Of a stretch of DNA of 64,000 nt, positions 7,030-16,262 are shown piece by piece. Made by a program: the position numbers and the translations under genes. Numbering within the stretch: the first letter of the stretch is position 1; each line of letters starts with the position of its first letter. The DNA is from Planctomycetia bacterium. Its GTDB lineage: Bacteria > Planctomycetota > Planctomycetia > Pirellulales > UBA1268. The notes under the pieces were generated by a model. That model saw only the letters and a program-made list of their open reading frames with translations. It searched no databases and was not told where the DNA came from. The stretch spans positions 1 to 64,000 of the forward strand of contig JAPLNR010000063.1 in assembly GCA_026401035.1 (NCBI GenBank), in the 5' to 3' direction.

Positions 7030-8250
7030 ATGCCGACTCACCGGCTCTTTTTCGCCGCCTCCTTCCTGCTCACAGCCACCCTGGCTCACCCGTGCACTGC
7101 CGCCGAAACGGCCGCCACGACCGCCGCCCGGCCGGGCTTCGTCGCCGGCCCGGAGAAACCCGCCGGCGACGGTCCGGCGATCGAGGTGCCGGGCGGCTGG
7201 ATGGTGGCCTACGAGGAGACGATCCCCGGCACCGACGTCTCATTCCGGATGATTCCCGTCGCCGGCGGCACGTTCCGCATGGGCAGCCCCGCCGAAGAGG
7301 CTGACCGGGCGTCGGACGAGGGGCCGGCTTTCGAGGTCCGGCTCGAGCCCTTCTGGATGGGCCGCTGCGAGGTCACCTGGCAGGAATACAAGGCCTACAT
7401 GGCGGCCTGCGACCTCTTCAAGTCGCTCCAGGCCGTCGGCAAGCGGGTGGTCACACCCGACAATCAGGCCGACGCGATCACCGCTCCGTCGTCGCTCTAT
7501 GACCCGACGATGACATTCACCAACGGCGAGGATCCGCTGCAGCCCGCCGTCACGATGACGCAGTTCGCCGCGCGGCAATACACGGGCTGGTTGAGCGGCC
7601 TCACCGGCCGCTTCTATCGGCTACCGAGCGAAAGCGAATGGGAATACGCCTGCCGCGCCGGCACGAGCACACCCTGGTCGATCGGCGCCGATGCCGCGGC
7701 CCTTGCCGACGTTGCCTGGCTGGCCGACACGGCGGAGGAGACAACGCACCCGGTGGGCGAGAAAGAGCCCAACGCCTGGGGGCTGCACGACATGCACGGC
7801 AACGCCGCCGAGTGGGTGCTCGACGAACTGGTGCCCGGCGGCTACGCGAAACAGGCGGCGCTGCCACAGCCCGTCGCCACGGCGGCGGCCATCGAGTGGC
7901 CCACAAACCTCTCGCCACGGGTCGTCCGCGGCGGCGCCTACTACGACGAGCCCGCGGAGTGCCGCAGCGCCGCCCGCCGCGGCTCGGAGGATCTCGCCTG
8001 GAAGGACGTCGATCCGAATCTACCGAAGAGTCCCTGGTGGTTCACGGAGGAGCCGGCGCTGGGCGTGGGCATGCGGGTGGTGCGTCCCCTGGCCGAGCCG
8101 CCGCTGGCTGACCGTCGCCGCTGGTGGAATCCCGATATCGACAGCATGCGCGACGACGTGGAGAGCCGGATGAACGAAGGCCGCGGCGCCCGGGCCGTCA
8201 TCGATCCGCAACTGCCCGCGGAGGCCAAGGCTGCAGGCCTCGGCAACTGA
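7030..8250 (+). CDS. Secreted protein with sulfatase-modifying-factor (FGE-like) domain
   Basis: A 406-residue exported protein: signal peptide 1-25 (cleavage near CTAAE), then an FGE-sulfatase fold from about 70 to 350. Fold motifs are MIPVAGGTFRMGSPAEEADR, FWMGRCEVTWQEYKAYM, YRLPSESEWEYACRAGT, WGLHDMHGNAAEWVLDEL and RVVRGGAYYDEPAECRSAAR. The paired active-site cysteines of true formylglycine-generating enzymes are not evident in the C-terminal third, so a binding or structural role is more likely than sulfatase activation. The C-terminal 50 residues are charged. The next gene starts 15 bases downstream, and three more exported proteins follow in the same run. Confidence 0.88.
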   Translation: MPTHRLFFAASFLLTATLAHPCTAAETAATTAARPGFVAGPEKPAGDGPAIEVPGGWMVAYEETIPGTDVSFRMIPVAGGTFRMGSPAEEADRASDEGPAFEVRLEPFWMGRCEVTWQEYKAYMAACDLFKSLQAVGKRVVTPDNQADAITAPSSLYDPTMTFTNGEDPLQPAVTMTQFAARQYTGWLSGLTGRFYRLPSESEWEYACRAGTSTPWSIGADAAALADVAWLADTAEETTHPVGEKEPNAWGLHDMHGNAAEWVLDELVPGGYAKQAALPQPVATAAAIEWPTNLSPRVVRGGAYYDEPAECRSAARRGSEDLAWKDVDPNLPKSPWWFTEEPALGVGMRVVRPLAEPPLADRRRWWNPDIDSMRDDVESRMNEGRGARAVIDPQLPAEAKAAGLGN

Positions 8251-8265
8251 CAAGGAATTCAACGG

Positions 8266-10623
8266 ATGCATCGCCGACTGCTGGTTTTCATTCTTGCCGC
8301 GCCGCTCTGCTTCGCGATGCCGCGGAGCCCCGCTGCCGACTGGCCCGACTGGCGGGGGCCGAATCAAGACCGGCAGGTGTCCGCCGGTAGCCCGCCGCTT
8401 CCGACATCGTTCGACCCGGAGCAGGGCACGAACGTTCTCTGGAAAAATGACGAGGCCGGCGGCATCTCCACCCCCGTGATCATGGGCGGCAAACTCTTCA
8501 CGCTCGTGCGGCACAAGCCGGGCACGCAGGAAGAGGCGGAAAAGGTCCTCTGCCTCGATGCGCTGACCGGCAAGAAGCTCTGGGAAAACGTCTTCAACGT
8601 CTATCTCTCCGACGTGCCGGCCGAGCGGGTCGGCTGGTCGGCCGTCGTCGCCGATCCGGCGACCAGCACGGTCTTCGCCCACGGCGTCTGCGGCGTGTTC
8701 ACCGCCATCGATGCGGCGACCGGCCAGACAAAGTGGCAGCGGTCACTCCACGAGGAGCTTGGGTTTCTCTCGACCTACGGCGGCCGGACGAACATCCCGG
8801 TCGTGTTCGAAGACCTGGTGATCGCCAGCGCCGTCGTCACAGGCTGGGGCGACACGGCCCGGCCCGCGCATCGCTTCCTCGGAATGGACGTGCACACGGG
8901 CGCAGTCCGCTGGATGAACGGCACGAAGGAACTGCCGGAAGACACGACCTACAGCACGCCGTCGATCGCCGTGCTCGGCGGGCAGGCGGCGCTCGTCTTC
9001 GGGTCGAGCGACGGCAGCGTCTGGAACTTCCAGCCCCGCACGGGCAAGGCCGTGTGGAACTACAAGCTCTCCCGCCGCGGGCTGAATGTCGCGCCGCTGG
9101 TCGACGGCGACACGATCTTCATCTCGCAGGCCGAGGAAAATCTCGACAACACGTCGATGGGCTCGGCCACGGCCTTCAAGGGCACGGGCGCGGGCGACAT
9201 CACGGCGACGAACGTCATCTGGCAGAAGAAGGGCGTGATGGTCGGCCGGGCGATGCCGGTCGTGCTGGGAGACCGGATCTACTTCGTCGACGACGGCGCG
9301 AAGGTGTACGTGTTCGACAAGAAGACGGGCGCCCCGGTGGGCCGGCCACAAAAACTCCTCGGGACGATCGTCCGCGGCAGTCCGCTGGTGGCGGACGGAA
9401 AGCTCTACATCTGCTCGACGGGCGGCTGGCACGTGATCGAGCCCACCGCCGACGGGATCAGGTTCGTCAACCGGATGCGGCTCGACGAGGAGGACGAGGT
9501 GACGGCCTCGCCGATCGCCTGCGACGGCCGCCTCTATCTCACGACCAGCGCCCGGCTTTATTGCCTCGGCACGCAGGCTGCGCTGAAATCCTCGTCGGCC
9601 AGCGTCGCTCCCGACCGCTCCCAGGCCGTTGCGGCGGCGACACAGGGCCCGGCTGGCGCGCCCGCGTGGGTGCAGGTGGTGCCGGCGGAGGCGCAGATCG
9701 CCGCCGGTGAGCCGCTCGCTTTCAAGGTCCGGCTCTTCGACGCGGCGGGCCGCTTCGTGAAGGAGTCGCCGGCCGAGTTTTCAGCGTCGGCAGGCACGGT
9801 CGAAAAGACTGGCATGTATACCGCACCGCCGGACGTGCATGCCGCCGCGATCGTCACTGCCCAGGTCGCTGGCCTCACGGGCAAGTCCCGCATCCGCTCG
9901 ATGCCACCGCTGCCCTGGACATTCAACTTCGACGAGATCGCCCTCGAGCCAAACCCGAAGGGCGGCCCGCCCCGCGGGGAGCCGCCGCTGCCCTGGATCG
10001 GCATGCGATATCGCCATGCCGTCCGCGAGGTCGACGGCTCGAAGTGCCTCGTGAAGGTGACGACGATCCCCAAGGGCACGCGGAGCCAGGGCTGGATCGG
10101 GCCGGTCGGGCTGCACGATTACTCGATCCGGGCCGACTTCCGCGCCCAGGAGACGGGGGTCGAGAAGCCGGGCGATCCGGCCGTTGCGACGCCCAAGACG
10201 GCCGGCAGTGATTCCGACGCCGACGCCTTCGCGAAGTCCTTCGGCAATCCAGCGGCGCTCGAGAAGGCGCGGATGCCCGACATGGGGCTCATCGCCCAGC
10301 GGTACACGCTCGACCTGATGGGAGCGGCGCAGCAGTTGCAGGTGCGCAGCTGGCCGCCGCAGGTGGCGACCTACTTCTCGAAGACGATCCCATTTTCGTG
10401 GGAGGCCGGCCGCTGGTACACGATGAAGTTCGAGGTCCGGACGAACGGCCCGTCCGCCGTGCTGCGCGGCAAGATCTGGCCGCGAGGCGAGCCCGAGCCG
10501 GAGGCCTGGACGATCGAGGCCACGCATGCGGCGGGCAATCTCCAGGGCAGCCCCGGCTTCTTCGGCAACTCGAAAGACTCCGAGATCTACATCGACAACG
10601 TGACCGTGGAGGCCGTGAAATAA
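8266..10623 (+). CDS. Secreted PQQ-type beta-propeller protein, 785 residues
   Basis: The signal peptide (1-24) ends at SPAADWPDWRGPNQDR, the usual start of planctomycete PQQ-like propellers. Residues 25-440 carry repeated blade motifs (TGKKLWENVF, TGQTKWQRSL, TGAVRWMNGT, TGKAVWNYKL, AKVYVFDKKTG). From about 465 a linker leads into an Ig-like stretch (VQVVPAEAQIAAGEPLAFKV) and then a jelly-roll-like region (540-785) with no catalytic motif that I recognise. PQQ cofactor residues are not obvious, so a scaffold or binding role is likelier than a dehydrogenase. RBS AAGGAA precedes the ATG. The stop codon overlaps the next start (TAATG). Confidence 0.88.
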   Translation: MHRRLLVFILAAPLCFAMPRSPAADWPDWRGPNQDRQVSAGSPPLPTSFDPEQGTNVLWKNDEAGGISTPVIMGGKLFTLVRHKPGTQEEAEKVLCLDALTGKKLWENVFNVYLSDVPAERVGWSAVVADPATSTVFAHGVCGVFTAIDAATGQTKWQRSLHEELGFLSTYGGRTNIPVVFEDLVIASAVVTGWGDTARPAHRFLGMDVHTGAVRWMNGTKELPEDTTYSTPSIAVLGGQAALVFGSSDGSVWNFQPRTGKAVWNYKLSRRGLNVAPLVDGDTIFISQAEENLDNTSMGSATAFKGTGAGDITATNVIWQKKGVMVGRAMPVVLGDRIYFVDDGAKVYVFDKKTGAPVGRPQKLLGTIVRGSPLVADGKLYICSTGGWHVIEPTADGIRFVNRMRLDEEDEVTASPIACDGRLYLTTSARLYCLGTQAALKSSSASVAPDRSQAVAAATQGPAGAPAWVQVVPAEAQIAAGEPLAFKVRLFDAAGRFVKESPAEFSASAGTVEKTGMYTAPPDVHAAAIVTAQVAGLTGKSRIRSMPPLPWTFNFDEIALEPNPKGGPPRGEPPLPWIGMRYRHAVREVDGSKCLVKVTTIPKGTRSQGWIGPVGLHDYSIRADFRAQETGVEKPGDPAVATPKTAGSDSDADAFAKSFGNPAALEKARMPDMGLIAQRYTLDLMGAAQQLQVRSWPPQVATYFSKTIPFSWEAGRWYTMKFEVRTNGPSAVLRGKIWPRGEPEPEAWTIEATHAAGNLQGSPGFFGNSKDSEIYIDNVTVEAVK

Positions 10624-12434
10624 TGCTCCGCTCAATCAAACAACCAGAGAACGCGCAGCTCGGGGTTGCCCCTACCGGGGAGCCGGCGTTGCTGGCTAGC
10701 GGAGGCATGGATGCCGGAGTGCAGCCAGCATCGAGTGAGCGAAGGGCAGGATGCCCGCAGCAAACGTCCGGCGAGGCGGTAGGGGCAACCCCGAGCGGGC
10801 CCACCTGTGCGGTTGGCCTCGTATTGTGCCTGCTCCTTCTGCCCTCGGTAGCTCAGGCCGCCGACTGGAACCAGTGGGGTGGCTCGCCCGTCCGCAACAA
10901 TGTGTCCGACGCGAAAAACATCCCCACGGAGTGGGCGGCCGGTGACTTCGATGTCGACACCGGCGCCTGGAAGCCGGAGACGAGCCAGAACGTGGCCTGG
11001 GTGGCGGCGCTTGGCAGCCAGAGCTACGGCAATCCGGTGGTGGCCGGCGGCAAGGCGTATGTCGGCAGCAACAATGGCAAGGGCTGGCTGAAACGGTATC
11101 CGCCCGAGGTCGATCTCGGCTGCCTGCTGGCCTTCGACGCAAAGGACGGCTCGTTCCTCTGGCAGGATTCCAGCGAAAAACTGCCGACGGGCCGCGTGCA
11201 CGACTGGCCGCTGCAGGGTATCTGCTGCGCGCCGCTCGTGGAGGGCGACCGGCTCTGGTACGTGACGAGCCGCGGTGAGGTGAAGTGCCTCGACACGGAG
11301 GGCTTCCGCGACGGCGAGAACGACGGGCCGTTCGCCGACGAGAAGGTTCAGGCCGCGGACGAGGCCGATGTGGTCTGGGTGCTCAACATGATGAAGGAGC
11401 TCGGCGTGTCGCAGCACAACATGTGCTCGTGCAGCGTGACGAGCGCGGGGGACCTGCTGTTCGTGAACACGAGCAACGGCGTCGACGAGGGGCACATCAA
11501 CCTCCCCAACTTCGAGGCGCCAAGTTTCCTCTGCGTCGACAAGCGGGATGGCAAGGTGCTGTGGGCCGACAACACGCCCGGCGCGAACGTGCTCCACGGC
11601 CAGTGGTCGAGCCCGGCCTACGCGGAGATCGGCGGCGTGCCGCAGGTGCTCTTCGGTGGCGGTGACGGCTGGCTCTACGCATTCGACGCCCGGGGCGAGA
11701 ACGGCAGGTCGAAGAAACTCTGGGAGTTTGACTGCAACCCGAAGGAATCGAAGTACACGCTCGGCGGCCGCGCCGACCGCAACCACATCATTGGCACGCC
11801 GGTCGTCTACGAGGGTCTTGTCTACATCGCCGTCGGCGAGGATCCGGAGCATGGCGAGGGCGTGGGGCATCTCTGGTGCATCGATCCCACGAAACGCGGC
11901 GACGTGTCGAGTGAACTCGCCGTGAGCCTCAAGGATCCAAACACGCCCCTGCCCCGCCGCCGCGAACAGGCCGTGATCAAGGAGCAGGGGGAGGTGGCCC
12001 GGCCGAATCCCAACTCGGCCGCCATCTGGCACTATCCCGGCTTCGACGCCGACAAGAACGGCAAGCTCGACTTCGAGGAGACGATGCACCGCACCTGCGG
12101 CACTGTCGCCATCCAGGACGGCCTGCTCTTCGTCGCCGACTTCAGCGGCCTTTTCCACTGCCTCGACCTGAAGACGGGCAAGCCGCATTGGACGCATGAC
12201 ATGCTCGCGGCCAGTTGGGGCTCGCCGCTGATCGTCGACGGCAAGGTCTACATCGGCGACGAGGATGGCGACATCTCCATCTTCAAGCTGTCGAAGGAGA
12301 AGGACCTGCTGGCCGAGGTCAACATGGGCAACAGCGTCTACTCGACGCCGATCGTCGCCGACGGCACACTCTACATCGCCAACAAGAGCCATCTGTTCGC
12401 CATCCGCGCGGGGGCGAAGTCGACACCGGAGTGA
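10623..12434 (+). CDS. Secreted PQQ-type beta-propeller with EF-hand loop; N-terminus contains a repeat element
   Basis: A 603-residue product whose frame begins in the stop codon of the previous gene. The first 11 codons are followed by 46 codons of structured repeat D. Only then comes a hydrophobic export segment (CAVGLVLCLLLLPSVAQA), so the signal peptide core lies at about residues 59-79 instead of near the start; the real start may be an internal TTG or CTG near 10820. Blade motifs follow (DWNQWGGSPVRNN, GSFLWQDSSE, DGKVLWADNT, TGKPHWTHDM). FDADKNGKLDFEE near residue 474 matches an EF-hand calcium loop. The next gene starts 2 bases after the stop. Confidence 0.85.
   Translation: MLRSIKQPENAQLGVAPTGEPALLASGGMDAGVQPASSERRAGCPQQTSGEAVGATPSGPTCAVGLVLCLLLLPSVAQAADWNQWGGSPVRNNVSDAKNIPTEWAAGDFDVDTGAWKPETSQNVAWVAALGSQSYGNPVVAGGKAYVGSNNGKGWLKRYPPEVDLGCLLAFDAKDGSFLWQDSSEKLPTGRVHDWPLQGICCAPLVEGDRLWYVTSRGEVKCLDTEGFRDGENDGPFADEKVQAADEADVVWVLNMMKELGVSQHNMCSCSVTSAGDLLFVNTSNGVDEGHINLPNFEAPSFLCVDKRDGKVLWADNTPGANVLHGQWSSPAYAEIGGVPQVLFGGGDGWLYAFDARGENGRSKKLWEFDCNPKESKYTLGGRADRNHIIGTPVVYEGLVYIAVGEDPEHGEGVGHLWCIDPTKRGDVSSELAVSLKDPNTPLPRRREQAVIKEQGEVARPNPNSAAIWHYPGFDADKNGKLDFEETMHRTCGTVAIQDGLLFVADFSGLFHCLDLKTGKPHWTHDMLAASWGSPLIVDGKVYIGDEDGDISIFKLSKEKDLLAEVNMGNSVYSTPIVADGTLYIANKSHLFAIRAGAKSTPE
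10659..10795. repeat. Structured repeat element, copy D, inside a coding region
   Basis: Perfect 18-bp inverted arms at 10659-10676 and 10778-10795. The core is GAGCCGGCGTTGCTGG ... CGAGTGAGCGAAGGGCAGGA, then TGCCCGCAGCAAACGTCCGG. Its inner helices are GCTGGCT/AGCCAGC, GGCAT-GG-ATGCC and GGGCA-GGA-TGCCC. It stays open in the frame of the PQQ gene that contains it. Confidence 0.85.
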
Positions 12435-12436
12435 CC

Positions 12437-14083
12437 ATGACGCGATCGCTGGCGATTCTTCTGCTCCTCGGTCTGTCCGTTCCCGCCCGGGCCGATGTCC
12501 CCCGGCCGATCGACCTCGTGACATCGGCCCGGCGGATCGTCTTCCTCGGCGACTCGATCACCCATGGCGGCGGCTGGGTGGCCGACCTGGCCGCCTGGAT
12601 GGAAGCGCGGGGCCTCACGGCCGAGGTCATCAACGTGGGACTGTCGAGTGAGACCGTCTCCGGCCTCTCGGAAGACGGCCATGCCGGCGGCAAATTCCCC
12701 CGGCCCGACGTCGCCGAGCGGCTCGACCGCGTGCTGCGGGTCGCGCGGCCCGACCTCGTGATCGCCTGCTATGGCATGAACTGCGGCATCTATCAGCCGC
12801 TCGACGAAGGACGCTTCGCGAAGTTTAAGGCCGGCATGCAGCGGCTCCACGACACGGTCGAGAAGTCCGGCGCGAAGATCATTCACCTCACGCCCCCTCT
12901 GTACGACAAGCGGTCCGACAAGCCCGGGCCGGCGGGCAACGCCGACTACGACGCGGTGCTCGACGCCTATTCGCAGTGGCTGCTCTCCAAGCGTGCCGAC
13001 GGCTGGACCGTGATCGACGTGCACGGGCCGATGAAAAGGCTCCTCGCCGCCGCGCGGGCGAAGGATCCAGCGGCCGTCTTCGCTCCCGACACCGTCCATC
13101 CCAACGACGCCGGCCACTGGGCGTTTTGCCGGGGGGTGCTCGCGGGCCTTGGCGACGAGTCGGCCGCGGCCGCCGACACGCCGGCGGCGTTCGCGGCCTT
13201 TCTGCCAGAGGTGACGGCGCGGATGCAACTCCTGCGCGATGCGTATCTGGGAGCCGCCGGCCACCTGCGGCCGGGCATGCCTGCCGGTCTGCCGATCGGC
13301 GAGGCGGAGGCAAAGGCCCGGGCGCTCACCGAGTCGATCCGCTCGCGGCGGCTGCAACTCTTGGGGCAGCAGCAGGGGAGCATCGAGTGGAAGAATCCGA
13401 TCGAGTGGCCGAAGCCTCGCGCTGTCGATCCCGGACCAGCCCCTCTGGCGCCTGCGGCCATCCCGGCCGACGCAATCGTGCTCTTCGACGGCAAGAGCCT
13501 CGACCAGTGGACGGGCGCCGAAAACTGGCAGGTGGCCGACGGCATCGCCACCGTGGGCAAGGGTCAGATTCAGACGAAGCAGGGGTTCGGCGATTGCCAG
13601 CTGCACGTTGAGTTTCGGCTGCCGGCGCCGGCCACGGGCAAGGGGCAGGGCCGTGGCAACTCCGGCGTGTTTCTCATGGGCAAGTATGAGATCCAGGTTC
13701 TCGACTCGTTCGAGGACGGCACGGCTGGCCCGCTGACCTACCACGACGGCCAGTGCGGGGCCCTCTACAAGCAGCAGCCGCCGGCCGTGAACGCCTGCCG
13801 GAAGCCCGGCGAATGGCAGACCTACGACATCCTCTTCACGCGGCCGCGGTTCAACGCCGACGGCTCCCTCGCGAAGTCCGGCCGGATCAGCGTGCTCCAC
13901 AACGGGCTGGCGATCCACTCCGACACGGTGATCAAGGGCAACACCTTCTACCATGCGCCGCCGAGCTACACCGCGCATCCCGACGCCCTGCCGATCGCGC
14001 TGCAGGACCACGGCAACCCGGTGCAATTCCGCTCGATCTGGGTCCGCCCCTTTGAGCCGGTCGCACCCACGCTGGTCCAGTAG
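12437..14083 (+). CDS. Secreted GDSL/SGNH hydrolase fused to a DUF1080 domain
   Basis: A 548-residue protein. A signal peptide (1-19) is followed by an SGNH hydrolase domain (about 28-260): FLGDSITHGGG carries the nucleophile Ser40, VGLSSETVSGL and ACYGMNCGIY are blocks II/III, and DTVHPNDAGH carries the catalytic Asp218 and His221. A C-terminal DUF1080 (3-keto-disaccharide hydrolase-like, laminin-G fold) domain spans about 348-543 with LFDGKSLDQW, GNSGVFLMGKYEIQVLDSF and YHDGQCGALYKQ. The combination suggests deacetylation or de-esterification of a glycan plus sugar binding or cleavage. It is coupled to the upstream PQQ gene by a 2-base gap. Its TAG stop lies in a dispersed palindrome. Confidence 0.9.
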   Translation: MTRSLAILLLLGLSVPARADVPRPIDLVTSARRIVFLGDSITHGGGWVADLAAWMEARGLTAEVINVGLSSETVSGLSEDGHAGGKFPRPDVAERLDRVLRVARPDLVIACYGMNCGIYQPLDEGRFAKFKAGMQRLHDTVEKSGAKIIHLTPPLYDKRSDKPGPAGNADYDAVLDAYSQWLLSKRADGWTVIDVHGPMKRLLAAARAKDPAAVFAPDTVHPNDAGHWAFCRGVLAGLGDESAAAADTPAAFAAFLPEVTARMQLLRDAYLGAAGHLRPGMPAGLPIGEAEAKARALTESIRSRRLQLLGQQQGSIEWKNPIEWPKPRAVDPGPAPLAPAAIPADAIVLFDGKSLDQWTGAENWQVADGIATVGKGQIQTKQGFGDCQLHVEFRLPAPATGKGQGRGNSGVFLMGKYEIQVLDSFEDGTAGPLTYHDGQCGALYKQQPPAVNACRKPGEWQTYDILFTRPRFNADGSLAKSGRISVLHNGLAIHSDTVIKGNTFYHAPPSYTAHPDALPIALQDHGNPVQFRSIWVRPFEPVAPTLVQ

Positions 14084-14101
14084 GACAGGCTTCAGCCTGT
14101 C
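14080..14101 (+). repeat. Dispersed 22-bp palindromic repeat at a stop codon, copy 3
   Basis: GTAGGACAGGCTTCAGCCTG then TC. The TAG at 14081-14083 is the stop codon of the GDSL-DUF1080 gene. The stem GACAGGCT/AGCCTGTC has a 2-base TC loop. It is identical to the copy at 19888. The remaining 256 bases before the next gene hold only a weak hairpin (14307-14327) facing the convergent gene. Confidence 0.85.
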
Positions 14102-14357
14102 ATGGCCTGTCATGCCCTGTCTTTGCTCGGCATCTGCCGCTCACCCGCATTGGTCGCCGGCGGCAGAAGTCTCCTTCGCGATGCACTTCCGGCCTCGGGC
14201 CGGCACAGTTTTCTCCGCTGACGACCTGCGGAGCTGCCAACCTCAGAAGGTCGAAATTGCAGACGCTCGTCGAGCTTCAGCCGACCGACTCCCCAGCATC
14301 GGGCGTCGCGCTCCTTTTCGGAGTGCGAGCGCTGCGCCGAACAGGATCGCGCCAGCC

Positions 14358-16262
14358 TTACTCGATCCAGGCGAGGGTCGGTTCGCTGGACAAGACGACC
14401 GGATCCTTCTTCCGCCAGCCGACGGCCACCCAGCCGTCCTTCTGCGCGACGAGCTGCTCCATCGGCAGCGGCCCGGCCGACTGCAGTTCACCCGGCAGCT
14501 TCAAGGGCTCGACATCGACGACCTCCTTGAAGACCTTGTTGAACCGCTTCTGCAGGATCCGTCGCAGCGACGTCTCCGCCACCGTGAGCTTCTCCGCGCC
14601 GCCCGGCACGAAGCCCGGCGGATAGATCTGCACGTCGCCGTCTCGTACCAGGCGGACCGTGCCCGGGCCCGGCTCGACCCGATACGCGGCCCAGATGTCC
14701 ATCGCCGGAAACTCTCGGTCGCCGGAGGTGAACCGGCTGCCGCGAACAGTGAATTTTACGCGACTGTCGTCGGCGTCGAGCTCGACCGGATTCCGCTTCG
14801 CGAACGTGATCGACCACGGCGGCTGGTCGGGATCATTGCCGAGGGCCTCGGGAAGCTTGGCGTTGTTCTTCTTGATCTGCTCCTCCACGAACTGCTGCGT
14901 GATCGTGCGGCCGCCGAGCGTGATCTCGGCCGCATTGTTGGCGAGCGTCTCGTGAATGCGGGCTGCCATGACGGCGTCGGGGTCGACGGCCGGCGGCGCC
15001 GTGAACGCGGCGATCTGATCGGAGAGCGACTTGCGGGCCACGACGGAGAGCCGGGAGCTGTCGGTGCTCATATGCAGCATTTCCGGATACCAGCCGCGCG
15101 CCATGAGGGGCTGACGAAACTTGCTCTGATAATCGCTCGACGCCTTGGTGATAGCACCGGCCGTCTGTTCCTCGAACTGCTGCCGCACCCGATCCTGAGC
15201 CCGGCGTTCCGAGATCGCCTCGGCCTGGGGACGGATCTCCGCGATCTTGCGGGAGGCCATCTTGCGGATCATGTTCTTGGCAAACTTGCTTTTGACGCCG
15301 ATGCCGGCCGTCTCCGTTCGCGTCGAGGCCGAGGCCGAGGCCGGCAGCGATGTGAACCGCTGATCGTCGACGATGATTCTTTTGCGGGCACCGACCTTGG
15401 TCGTGCCGCGGGTGTGGACCGTGACCGGGCCCTTGCTGCTCCGCGTGTTCGAATGGTTGGTCGCATCGAGCGTCAGGTCGACGATGGCGGAATTGAGCGA
15501 CGGCACGAGGTCGAGCAGCACGAAGCCGGTGGTGTGGCCCGTGCCGCGGACGCGGGTGCCGAGCACGACGTCGTTCACGGGTGCATATTGATCCACCACG
15601 CGGTTGACCGCCGAACCAAGCAGGCTTTCGTCGATGTCGAGGTAGAGATTCGGACGGTTGACGGCGTTGCGGACGCGGGCGACCGTCGCGGCCCCCTGCC
15701 CCGAATCTGTCAGTTTGCCGAGCAGCGGCCCGACCGGATCGAGAGACTCGCTCGTGCCCGTTGCGGCTCCGGCGGCGACGGCGGCGGCCAGTTTCTCGAG
15801 CCGCTGGTTGTAGGTGGCCTGGGCCTCCGGGCTCTTGGCCGCCTCGGCCGCCTCGGCATAAGCCGTCACGGCCCGGCGGACCGCCACGAACTGGTGCATT
15901 TCGAGGCCGTTCTCACCGGAATCGAGCAGTTTCTGAAGCCGGCGAAGGACGGCCGGATCGGCGGCTTTCCCGCCCTCGGCCTGGGCTGAAAGGGCCGGCC
16001 AATCGAGATACCGCTTCCACTCGGCACCGCTGGGGCTGCGGGCCAGCAGGCTCTCGAGCGACCCGAGGGTCGAGCGGAGTTTGGCGGCAGCCGTATTGAG
16101 GGCAGCCTCGGAAACCGGCTTGAATTCCTCCCCCTGGCCGAGCGGCTGCTGGGCTAGCGATGCCAGATCGGCGGCAGCCGACCGATCGGTTCCAAGCACG
16201 CCAAGGCTGAATACAGCCAGAAAAATGGGTGCGATCAGTGGTGCCGGAGTCCTTGAAGCCAT
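14358..16262 (-). CDS. Large conserved exported protein of unknown function
   Basis: A 634-residue protein with a signal peptide (1-31, cleaved near RSAAADL). Residues 35-200 are helical and Ala/Leu/Glu-rich. The central part (210-330) is beta-rich (NRPNLYLDIDESLLGSAVNR, VLGTRVRGTGHTTGFVLLDL, LTLDATNHSNTRSSKGPVTV). The C-terminal half again mixes helices with a strand-rich region, DREFPAMDIWAAYRVEPG. It shows no catalytic motif, no transmembrane segment after the signal and no cysteine clusters. I recognise it only as a planctomycete-type exported protein. The start at ATG 16262 keeps the signal peptide at the N-terminus. It is divergent from the gene at 16575. Confidence 0.75.
   Translation of the reverse strand: MASRTPAPLIAPIFLAVFSLGVLGTDRSAAADLASLAQQPLGQGEEFKPVSEAALNTAAAKLRSTLGSLESLLARSPSGAEWKRYLDWPALSAQAEGGKAADPAVLRRLQKLLDSGENGLEMHQFVAVRRAVTAYAEAAEAAKSPEAQATYNQRLEKLAAAVAAGAATGTSESLDPVGPLLGKLTDSGQGAATVARVRNAVNRPNLYLDIDESLLGSAVNRVVDQYAPVNDVVLGTRVRGTGHTTGFVLLDLVPSLNSAIVDLTLDATNHSNTRSSKGPVTVHTRGTTKVGARKRIIVDDQRFTSLPASASASTRTETAGIGVKSKFAKNMIRKMASRKIAEIRPQAEAISERRAQDRVRQQFEEQTAGAITKASSDYQSKFRQPLMARGWYPEMLHMSTDSSRLSVVARKSLSDQIAAFTAPPAVDPDAVMAARIHETLANNAAEITLGGRTITQQFVEEQIKKNNAKLPEALGNDPDQPPWSITFAKRNPVELDADDSRVKFTVRGSRFTSGDREFPAMDIWAAYRVEPGPGTVRLVRDGDVQIYPPGFVPGGAEKLTVAETSLRRILQKRFNKVFKEVVDVEPLKLPGELQSAGPLPMEQLVAQKDGWVAVGWRKKDPVVLSSEPTLAWIE

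Noticed and set aside
7030-8250. Annotation as an active formylglycine-generating enzyme
   Set aside because: The paired active-site cysteines are not visible and no sulfatase gene is in the window.
14102-14357. Possible small gene or terminator in the gap after the GDSL-DUF1080 gene
   Set aside because: Short frames have no ribosome binding site or homology pattern, and the hairpin at 14307-14327 has a G-T pair and no T-run.
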